From NCBI GenBank assembly GCA_019510305.1, contig JAEKKN010000018.1, positions 62,001-126,000 of the forward strand: a stretch of DNA of 64,000 nucleotides. The letters are read 5' to 3'. The notes beneath the pieces were generated by a model. That model was given only the letters and a program-made list of their open reading frames with translations, had not been told where the DNA came from and searched no databases. Shown here one piece after another: positions 56,012 to 64,000 of the stretch; within the stretch, counting starts at the first letter, position 1; each line of letters opens with the position of its first letter. Source of the DNA: Microbacterium sp. (GTDB lineage Bacteria; Actinomycetota; Actinomycetes; Actinomycetales; Microbacteriaceae). Position numbers and translations under genes: made by a program.

Positions 56012-57901
56012 CTATCGCCGCTTCGGAAGTCGACGGCGGATGCCTGAGCTCACGCGAGCACTGAACGATCGCAACCGTCTGCCCGCACCGGGGTGGTTTC
56101 GTCGCATATACATCCTGACGAAATCGCGGAGTTTCCCCTCGCCCACATGACCGATGCCGCGCAAGAAAGTAATCTGCTCGTACGTGCGCCCCGGAACGGT
56201 GGAGGACATCTCATCGAAGTTGAAGTCGAGCGTGGTGTAGCTCACTGCGGCATAATCTGCGTCCATGATCGTGCGCGTGTGATATCCGAGTTCGGCGGCG
56301 GCATAGCTCGGTACCCGCTCCAGGATGTGCGCGAGCCCCCCGTCCTGATAGGCCTCCACGCCACCGAAATCGCCGTACGACCACGGCTGCTCCACCAGCA
56401 GACGCAGGGCTTCAGGGCGCGCGATGAACATCGAACCGTAGGGCGCGAGCGGAGAGATGTCGTCGAGGGGCACCATGATCCCCATCCGCTCGGCGAGCTT
56501 CTCGAAGCCAGGCTTGTTCGCCCACCAGGCGCGCCCCATCGTGGGATAGCCGATGTGCACCATAGGCGGGTAGACGAGTCCGAGGCCCTTCTCCTTCTGG
56601 AAGAGAGCGAGCACGTTCGCCGTGTATCCGGGGCTCGACAACAGGTTCATGAACTGCTGGTCCTTGAACGCGCGGCCGACGTTGAACCCGTCCTGAGGCG
56701 TCTTCTTCGAGTGGAGCTTCACTACGAGGTCGTACCCGCCGTCGAGCAGGACGTCGCGGCATCCGACGAGGAAGGCGCTCTGATCGCGACCGTCGTTCGA
56801 CGCGACCACGCGCACATCGACCGCGCGGCCGTCACGAGGACGTGCGTCGATGATCTCGCGGATCGCCACGGCGCGTTCCTCGTCCTGCGTCGTGACGACG
56901 AGGTCGTAGGAGCCGGGCAGGGTGTCGACGCGATCGAGCATCTCGTCCGTCATGTCGACGTAGAAGATATGCAGGATCGCCACCACCCGCAGCGGTCTCT
57001 CCGGATCGTACGAGACGTCGACGTTTCCGAGAACCTCGTTGAGACCGAGGTCCACATTGAGATCCTTCGGCGCGACGTTGCGGGCCAGGTTCGCATACAG
57101 ATGCTCGATCGGGTACCCGTAGCGGGCCATGTCCTCAGCGATCCACCGTCCGATGACCGCGTGACGATCGAGGTATGGCGGCCAGTGGAAGAATGGCCTG
57201 CGCTTTACCAGTGGGCACCCGTCGGCGATGAGCAGATCTGGGTTGAACAGCGCTGGATGATTGGACGGGTAGTTCGCAGCGGGGAACGCCGCGGCGGATG
57301 AGAATCCGGCTTCGGTGAAACGCTGCGTGAACGTCACTTCGTGATTCAGCACAGCGTCGTAGTACCCGGCCATTGGCGGCAGATCGCGCCAATAGTCGCG
57401 CCAGGCTTCGGAGAGGAACATGTTTCGTCGCACCGCGATCCAGAAGGACTGCAGGTGATCGGGAACACGGCCCGTCCCCGTCGAGGGATCTTTCATCCGC
57501 ACGTTGTCGGTCATGCCCCAGAAGTCGAGCTGCTGGGCACTCATCCGTTCGAAGACCGGACCGTAGGGACGCACAGGGCCGAACCACGTGTCGTTGGTCA
57601 ACACGATCTCGTCGAACTCAGCGATCTGATCGCCAAGATGATCGAGACCGGCTTTATGCCCCCAGATGTCGAATCCCTCGTTGGGACGCACGAGGATGTC
57701 GTCCGTGACCGACTCGAGTCGGGACCGTCCTTCCTCGGAGAGGGCGCCGTTCACGACGGCAAGGATGTGATCCGCGTCACCGCGCATCTCGCGCAGCGCG
57801 TACTCGACGTACTCTTCTACCATGCCCCGACGGTCGAAAACGACGTAAACGACTGCCCGCTTGCTGCCCTTCGCAAGTTCCTGAGGCCCTCCGATCACCA
57901 T
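56012..57901 (-). CDS. Rhamnan synthesis F (RgpF)-family glycosyltransferase, second of tandem
   Basis: The 629-residue protein has an N-terminal RgpF half ('VYVVFDRRGMVEEYVEYAL', 'RPNEGFDIWGHKAGLDHLG', 'LTNDTWFGPV', 'HLQSFWIAVRRNMFL') and a C-terminal half ('SNDGRDQSAFLVGCRDVL', 'VKLHSKKTPQDG', 'LGLVYPPMVHIGYP', 'APYGSMFIARPEAL'). RgpF in streptococci helps build the rhamnose backbone of wall polysaccharide. The ATG at 57901 overlaps the stop of the upstream paralog (TGATG); a TTG one codon earlier is less likely. Basic C-terminal tail. Confidence 0.88.
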   Translation of the reverse strand: MVIGGPQELAKGSKRAVVYVVFDRRGMVEEYVEYALREMRGDADHILAVVNGALSEEGRSRLESVTDDILVRPNEGFDIWGHKAGLDHLGDQIAEFDEIVLTNDTWFGPVRPYGPVFERMSAQQLDFWGMTDNVRMKDPSTGTGRVPDHLQSFWIAVRRNMFLSEAWRDYWRDLPPMAGYYDAVLNHEVTFTQRFTEAGFSSAAAFPAANYPSNHPALFNPDLLIADGCPLVKRRPFFHWPPYLDRHAVIGRWIAEDMARYGYPIEHLYANLARNVAPKDLNVDLGLNEVLGNVDVSYDPERPLRVVAILHIFYVDMTDEMLDRVDTLPGSYDLVVTTQDEERAVAIREIIDARPRDGRAVDVRVVASNDGRDQSAFLVGCRDVLLDGGYDLVVKLHSKKTPQDGFNVGRAFKDQQFMNLLSSPGYTANVLALFQKEKGLGLVYPPMVHIGYPTMGRAWWANKPGFEKLAERMGIMVPLDDISPLAPYGSMFIARPEALRLLVEQPWSYGDFGGVEAYQDGGLAHILERVPSYAAAELGYHTRTIMDADYAAVSYTTLDFNFDEMSSTVPGRTYEQITFLRGIGHVGEGKLRDFVRMYMRRNHPGAGRRLRSFSARVSSGIRRRLPKRR

Positions 57902-59850
57902 CAAAGTGCCTCTCCTTCTATTGAGCGTCCGCGACGAAGGACAGTCCTAGCCAGGTGCATGCCGCGGCGCGCCAGGTTCACGAAGGGTCGCGCGATCGGG
58001 CCAAGGACGGCCGCGGCCCGCGGGTGATTCACCCTCACGTACATCCGCGTCATGGCGACGATGCCGCCGGCACCGGCCCACCCCGCGCGGTGGAGCCACT
58101 GGATCTGCTCGAGCGGGTAGCCGGGCGGAGTGATCGACATCTGATCGAGCTTGTAGGCGAGGTTCGCATACGCGATCCCGGCGTGCTCCTGGTTCATGAC
58201 CGTTCGGCAGTGGTAGCCGAGCTCCCCCATCGCCAGCGGCACCACTCGCTCCTGCACTCGGGCGAGATCCGCGCCATCGGACTTGCCGACCTTGGGCACC
58301 GCGTAATCTCGATAGTCCTTCTCGTCTCGGAGAAGGAGCTTGAGTGCTTCGGGGCGTCCGACCCACATCCCTCCCATCGGCGCGAGAGGTGTGGCACCGT
58401 CGAAGGGAACTCGGATGTCCAGGTCTTCACACAATTGCACCGCCGGCTCGCGATACTGAGACCACCCGCGACCCGCCACCGCATAGCCGATGTGCATCAT
58501 CGGCGGGAACACGGCACCGAGCCCCGACTCGCGTTGGAACAGCGCCAGCAGATTCGCGAACTGTCCCGGAGAAGAGATCAGGCTTTCCAACTGATACCTG
58601 CGGAAGTAGCGCGCTATATTCGCACCGCGCTTGCTGGGCGCGCGTGTATGGATCTTCACGATGAGGTCGTAGTCGTCCGATGTGAGCACGTCACGGCACC
58701 CGACGAAGAAAGCACTCATGTCGCGACCATTCTTTGATGGCACGATGCGAGTCTCGATCTTGCCAGCGTGCGGCAGACCGCGGTCATCAATGGCCGCACG
58801 GATTGCGTCCGCCGAGTTCGCGTCCATCGTGGTGATGACGAGATCAAACGGAACCGGGATACAGATGAGACGGTTCAAAAGATGATCGATCGTCCGAGGG
58901 TCGACGCAATGCGCGAGGACCGCGAGCCGGAACGGACGGGATCTGTCGTAGGAGACTTCAGCGTCAGCGAGAATCTCAAGCATCCCCGCATCCGTATTGA
59001 GCGTCTTCGGCTGCACGTTCCGCGCGAGATTGCTCCACATCAGCTCGGTTGGGTATCCGTAGCGAGCAATCTCGGCGATCGTGCGTCGCCCTATGACTGC
59101 ATGCCTGTCGAGGAAGGGCGGATAGTGAAAGAAGGGCCGCCGCTTGATGAGAGGGCACCCGTCGGCGAGCAGGAGGTCCGCGTTGAAGAGGGCCGGATGC
59201 TCCGTGGGATAATCGGCGGAGGCGAACGCCACGGAGTGCGAGTAGCCGTGATCCGCGAAGTGCTTCGTGAACTGGATCTCGTGTTTGAGCACCGCGTCGA
59301 AGTACGACGGCATGGCAGGCAGATCGCGCCAGTAGGCCCGCCATTCCGGCGAAAGGAACATCTCCTTACGGACAGCGATCCAAAACGACTGCAGGTGATA
59401 CGGAAGCTCACCTTCATTGGTGAATTTGTTGAGCGGCTCCCACTCGTGGTCCGTCATCCCCCAGAAGTGCACGTCTTGAGCGTCCATCCGTTCGAAGACA
59501 GGTGCATATGGGCGGACGGGGCCAAACCACGTGTCATTCGTCAGAAGCACCTCGTCGAACTCCGCAATGCGATCGCCCATGTGGTCGAGGGCGTCCTTGT
59601 GCGCCCAGATATCGAACCCCTCGTTTGGGCGCACGAGAATCTCGTCAGCAACGGTCTCCAGCAATACCTTGCCCGCCGCATCGAGCGACCCATTCACGAC
59701 GGCGAGGATATGAGCGGCGCTGCTGCGCATGCCCTGCAGCGCGTATCGCACGAATTCCTCGACGCCGCCTCGGCGGTCATACACGACATAGATCACGAGG
59801 CGCTTGCCTCCGTCAGGGAATCGAGCTGGCTTCTGCCCCGGCGTCGTCAT
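57901..59850 (-). CDS. RgpF-family glycosyltransferase, first of tandem
   Basis: The 649-residue protein shares the same two halves as its downstream paralog ('VYVVYDRRGGVEEFVRYAL', 'RPNEGFDIWAHKDALDHMG', 'LTNDTWFGPV'; then 'SKNGRDMSAFFVGCRDVL', 'VKIHTRAPSKRG', 'LGAVFPPMMHIGYA', 'APMGGMWVGRPEAL'). The two appear to be roughly half identical, so they are old duplicates with room for different linkage or acceptor specificity. In the C-terminal half the Lys-Lys of the paralog's 'HSKKTP' is replaced. A GGGA site precedes the ATG at 59850. The rmlA gene ends 85 bases upstream on the same strand. Confidence 0.88.
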   Translation of the reverse strand: MTTPGQKPARFPDGGKRLVIYVVYDRRGGVEEFVRYALQGMRSSAAHILAVVNGSLDAAGKVLLETVADEILVRPNEGFDIWAHKDALDHMGDRIAEFDEVLLTNDTWFGPVRPYAPVFERMDAQDVHFWGMTDHEWEPLNKFTNEGELPYHLQSFWIAVRKEMFLSPEWRAYWRDLPAMPSYFDAVLKHEIQFTKHFADHGYSHSVAFASADYPTEHPALFNADLLLADGCPLIKRRPFFHYPPFLDRHAVIGRRTIAEIARYGYPTELMWSNLARNVQPKTLNTDAGMLEILADAEVSYDRSRPFRLAVLAHCVDPRTIDHLLNRLICIPVPFDLVITTMDANSADAIRAAIDDRGLPHAGKIETRIVPSKNGRDMSAFFVGCRDVLTSDDYDLIVKIHTRAPSKRGANIARYFRRYQLESLISSPGQFANLLALFQRESGLGAVFPPMMHIGYAVAGRGWSQYREPAVQLCEDLDIRVPFDGATPLAPMGGMWVGRPEALKLLLRDEKDYRDYAVPKVGKSDGADLARVQERVVPLAMGELGYHCRTVMNQEHAGIAYANLAYKLDQMSITPPGYPLEQIQWLHRAGWAGAGGIVAMTRMYVRVNHPRAAAVLGPIARPFVNLARRGMHLARTVLRRGRSIEGEAL

Positions 59851-59935
59851 CTGGTCCCTTTCCAGGCCTCGCTAATGCGGGGCGTCACTTACTCCATCCG
59901 CGAAGGCGATGCGCACGCGAACCCATCGAGCCTAG

Positions 59936-60805
59936 TCAACGTCCCTGAGCGAGTGCCTTGAGCAGGTACTCTCCGTATCCGCTCTTGCGCAACGGCTCAG
60001 CGCGCTCGCTCAGCTCTTCGTCGGTCAGGAAACCCATGCGCCAGGCGACCTCCTCCGGACAGCCGATCGAAAGGCCTTGACGCTTCTCGACGGTACGGAT
60101 GAAGTCCGTGGCTTCGGCGAGCGAGTCGAACGTGCCGGTGTCGAGCCAGGCGGTGCCCCGGGTGAGCAGCTGGACCTTGAGCTTTCCGCGCTCTAGATAC
60201 TCGCGGTTCACGTCGGTGATCTCGAGTTCCCCGCGCGGCGAAGGCCTGAGATTCTTGGCGATCTCGATCACGTCGTTGTCGTAGAAGTAGAGCCCCGGCA
60301 CGGCGTAGTTGCTCTTCGGCTGGACAGGCTTCTCCTCAAGGGAGACGACGTTGCCCGCCTTGTCGAACTCGACCACGCCGTAAGCGGTGGCGTCGTCGAC
60401 CCAGTAGCCGAAGACCACACCGCCGTCGAGCTCGGTGTATTGGCGGAGCTGCGTGCCCATCCCCTGGCCGTAGAAGATGTTGTCGCCGAGAACGAGCGCG
60501 GCGGAGTCCGAGCCGATGTGCTCTTCGCCGAGGACGAACGCCTGAGCGAGGCCATCGGGCGATGGCTGCGTCTTGTACGTGATCGAGACACCGAACTTAG
60601 ACCCGTCGCCGAGGAGCCGCTCGAACGCGTCGGCGTCGTGCGGGGTCGTGATCATGAGAATGTCCCGGATCCCGGCGAGGATGAGCGTCGAGAGCGGATA
60701 GTAGATCATCGGCTTGTCGTAGACCGGGACCAGCTGCTTGGAGACGCCGAGAGTGATCGGGTGCAGCCGGGAGCCTGTGCCGCCGGCGAGAATGATGCCA
60801 CGCAT
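59936..60805 (-). CDS. rmlA: Glucose-1-phosphate thymidylyltransferase
   Basis: RmlA makes dTDP-glucose from dTTP and glucose-1-phosphate, the first step to dTDP-L-rhamnose. The 289-residue protein starts with the nucleotidyltransferase loop '[16 protein letters not shown]' (3-18), followed by '[20 protein letters not shown]', '[11 protein letters not shown]' with the metal-site Asp, and '[16 protein letters not shown]'. It is the short-form enzyme. It is divergent from rmlB; the ATG at 60805 is the family start. Confidence 0.96.
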   Translation of the reverse strand: MRGIILAGGTGSRLHPITLGVSKQLVPVYDKPMIYYPLSTLILAGIRDILMITTPHDADAFERLLGDGSKFGVSITYKTQPSPDGLAQAFVLGEEHIGSDSAALVLGDNIFYGQGMGTQLRQYTELDGGVVFGYWVDDATAYGVVEFDKAGNVVSLEEKPVQPKSNYAVPGLYFYDNDVIEIAKNLRPSPRGELEITDVNREYLERGKLKVQLLTRGTAWLDTGTFDSLAEATDFIRTVEKRQGLSIGCPEEVAWRMGFLTDEELSERAEPLRKSGYGEYLLKALAQGR

Positions 60806-60823
60806 GATCACTAGTCTCGCTGA

Positions 60824-61881
<1,058 letters not shown>

Positions 61882-61882
<1 letters not shown>

Positions 61883-63288
61883 TGACAGAGTTCGGAAAGA
61901 CGCTCGCCTTCACCGAGACAGTGATTCCGGGTCTGCTGATCGCAGACCTGCCCGTTCACGGGGACTCGCGAGGCTGGTTCAAGGAGAACTGGCAGCGCGA
62001 GAAGATGACCGCGGCCGGACTCCCGGACTTCGGCCCTGTGCAGAACAACATCTCGTTCAACGACGAGGTAGGCACGACTCGGGGCATTCATGCGGAACCT
62101 TGGGACAAGTGGGTCTCGGTCGCGTCGGGACGCATCTTCGGAGCATGGGTCGATCTGCGTGAGGGGCCGACATTCGGGGCGGTGTTCACCGCCGAGATCG
62201 ATCCGTCCAAGGCGATCTTCGTGCCCCGAGGCGTCGGCAATTCCTATCAGACGCTCGAACCCGACACGGCATACGCCTATCTTGTCAACGACCACTGGTC
62301 GCCCGATGCCGAGTACTCGTTCCTGAACCTTGCCGACGAGACCGTGGCAGTCCCCTGGCCGATCCCGCTCGACGAAGTCGAGATCTCCGCGAAGGACCTC
62401 GCGCATCCCCGGCTCGCCGAGGTGACGCCAATCCCGTCGAAGAAGACGCTCGTCGTCGGTGCCAACGGCCAGCTCGGGCTCGCGCTGCGCGCCGCGTTCG
62501 GTGAATCAGCGCGCTTCGAGTACGCAGGGCGCGACGACATCGATCTGACCGATCCGTCCTTCGCGTCGTCGCGGCGCTGGCGGGACTACGCGACCATCGT
62601 CAACGCAGCCGCGTACACTGCCGTCGACCTCGCCGAGACTACCGACGGCCGCGCCGATGCGTGGGCCGCGAACGTCACGGGAGTCGCGGCGCTCGCACGG
62701 GTCGCCACGGAGAACGGCATCACGCTCGTGCATGTGTCGAGCGATTACGTGTTCGACGGGATGAAGGACGCGGCGTACACAGAAGAGGACATCGTCCGTC
62801 CACTCGGTGTCTACGGTCAGACCAAGGCCGCCGGCGACGCGATCGTCAGCACAGTCCCCCGCCACTACATCATCCGGACCTCGTGGGTCATCGGCGAAGG
62901 CAAGAACTTCGTGAGGACCATGGCCTCGCTCGCCGAGCGCGGCATCGATCCTAAGGTCGTGGACGATCAGTTCGGCCGTCTGACCTTCACGGAGGAACTC
63001 TCTTCCGCAGTGCAGCATCTCCTCGCCCAGCAAGCGCCTTTCGGCGTCTACAACGTGACGAACGATGGTCCGATCGTCCCGTGGGCGGACGTCGCCCGGA
63101 AGGTGTTCACCGCTGTCGGAAGCGACCCCGCACGGATAACCGCCGTGAGCACCTCCGACTACTTCGCGTCGGAGTCCGCACCGGTGGCCCCGCGCCCCCG
63201 CAACAGCGAACTCGACCTCACCAAAATCCGCGCGACCGGTTTCGCCCCCCGCGCATGGGATCGGGCCCTCTCCGACTACCTGTCCTGA
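61882..63288 (+). CDS. Fused RmlC-like epimerase and RmlD-like reductase
   Basis: The 468-residue protein joins two enzymes. Residues 1-185 are an RmlC-type cupin (dTDP-4-keto-6-deoxyglucose 3,5-epimerase) with 'RGIH' (His70) as catalytic base. Residues 188-468 are an RmlD-type SDR reductase with 'GANGQLG' (193-199), 'VSSDYVFDG', 'YGQTK' (Tyr311, Lys315) and 'RTSWVIG'. In the epimerase half 'RGVGNSYQT' and 'NDHWSP' stand where free RmlC proteins have a His-Gly-Phe and a Tyr-containing segment. With rmlA and rmlB the pathway to dTDP-L-rhamnose (or a related 6-deoxysugar) is complete. AAAGGA lies 7 bases before the ATG. Confidence 0.9.
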
Positions 63289-64000
63289 CCCACGAGCGCC
63301 CGCACTCGCGTCGATGCGGCGCGCCCGGCTCGTCTCGCGAGCCGAGCGGAAGGCTCTTCGACCCACCGGGTGAACAGCACGGCGACGATCGCGACGATCG
63401 GCAGCACGACGAGCAGAGCGCGATGCGGCACGAACGGTGCGACGTGGATCGCTCCGATCAAGAGCGGCACGTGCACCAAGTAGAGGCTGAACGAGATTCG
63501 GCCGAGGAAGCGGAAAAGCCTGCTCGAGAGCAGCGTCGTCGCCCCCGACGGTCGAGTCAGGCCGAGGACGAGCAGAGCAGCTCCCACCGTCACCGTTCCT
63601 TGCGAGAACCCGCGAATCCCGTCAGGAAGGACGAACGGCGTGACCACGCGCAACGCATCGGGCGTGCCGATGAGGAGGAGACCGCCGGCGATGAGGATCC
63701 ACGGCCGTGCGAGGCCCGCTCGGGCATCCCTCACCGCCATGGTCGCGACGAGCGAGCCTGCGAGAAACATCGGGCCATAGGTGAGTGCCTGAACACCCAG
63801 CAGGCCGCCTGTCCCGGAAGCGACGCCGCACAGGATCAACCAGCCCCACGCCCCGCGGCGCACACGGGCGACGAGGAGGAACGCCAGCGGGAGCATAAAC
63901 GAGAACAGCAGCTCCCATCGCAGCGACCAAAGCGGATTGTTCGTCTTGGTCGACCCCGTGATCAGGAAGAGTGAATCGACGATCTCCCCTGGCGACAGGC
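63276..64000 (-). CDS. Acyltransferase-family membrane protein, 5' end outside the window
   Basis: The frame is open to the window edge and continues upstream of the first ATG at 63896, with the AT3 family segment 'NPLWSLRWELLFSF' just before it, so the gene is cut by the window end. About 240 C-terminal residues are visible, with some seven membrane helices and 'FLGRISFSLYLVHVPLL', another AT3 landmark. It should O-acylate a surface sugar. Its 3' end overlaps the convergent rmlC-rmlD gene by 13 bases. Confidence 0.85.
   Translation of the reverse strand, partial: LSPGEIVDSLFLITGSTKTNNPLWSLRWELLFSFMLPLAFLLVARVRRGAWGWLILCGVASGTGGLLGVQALTYGPMFLAGSLVATMAVRDARAGLARPWILIAGGLLLIGTPDALRVVTPFVLPDGIRGFSQGTVTVGAALLVLGLTRPSGATTLLSSRLFRFLGRISFSLYLVHVPLLIGAIHVAPFVPHRALLVVLPIVAIVAVLFTRWVEEPSARLARRAGRAASTRVRALVGQDR

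Overview
The window is a gene-dense, high-GC stretch of an actinobacterial chromosome. It most resembles Microbacterium or a close relative in Microbacteriaceae; that placement is an inference from gene content and order, not from a database search. The main pointers are SecA without a C-terminal zinc tail, the MtrA-MtrB-LpqB block, a WhiB regulator, DUF3499 and DUF5719 genes, an RmlC-RmlD fusion, and many start codons that sit 6-9 bases behind a TANNNT box (leaderless transcripts). No tRNA, rRNA, insertion sequence, prophage or CRISPR array was seen. No gap between genes exceeds about 170 bases, so there is no long non-coding stretch.

Layout. 1-4674: an unknown protein, a small HTH protein, a SAF/CpaB-like protein with a TadZ/CpaE-like ATPase, an AlaA-type aminotransferase and a FadR-type GntR regulator. 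4738-14831: secA, a PadR-controlled ABC exporter, a coiled-coil/Gly-rich protein, long-form hpf and a ComF-type phosphoribosyltransferase. 14938-19035: lpqB, mtrB and mtrA, translationally coupled. 19131-26452: a membrane protein, DUF4129, DUF4350, MoxR ATPase and DUF58 operon, facing divergent SpoIIM and RDD genes. 26483-30883: ahcY downstream of a three-gene adaptor/ATPase/permease exporter. 30930-37771: DUF3499, a metallopeptidase-like protein, DUF5719, a large glycosyltransferase/membrane protein, whiB and manA. From memory, the secA to whiB order broadly follows the M. tuberculosis Rv3240c-Rv3260c region, with local insertions and losses.

37828-64000 is a cell-surface glycan region. It holds two O-antigen-ligase-like proteins, a GlfT1-like glycosyltransferase, a first Wzm/Wzt exporter, UDP-galactopyranose mutase (glf), several GT2 enzymes, a Wzx-like flippase, DUF2304 and DUF2142 proteins and two acyltransferases. 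It also holds a second Wzm/Wzt pair whose Wzt has a C-terminal extension, two tandem RgpF-like proteins and a complete dTDP-L-rhamnose set (rmlA, rmlB and a fused rmlC-rmlD). The likely logic is synthesis of dTDP-rhamnose and UDP-galactofuranose, assembly by GT2 and RgpF enzymes, export by ABC transporters or the flippase, then ligation and acylation at the surface. The structure of the glycans cannot be read from the sequence.

Most of the window is conserved housekeeping sequence. The points most worth follow-up are the twin-exporter glycan locus, the RgpF tandem, unusual residues in the RmlC half of the fusion, a 25-bp perfect inverted repeat upstream of glf, the set of leaderless promoters (two of which use the TAG stop codon of the preceding gene as part of their -10 box), and the orphan SAF/TadZ pair.
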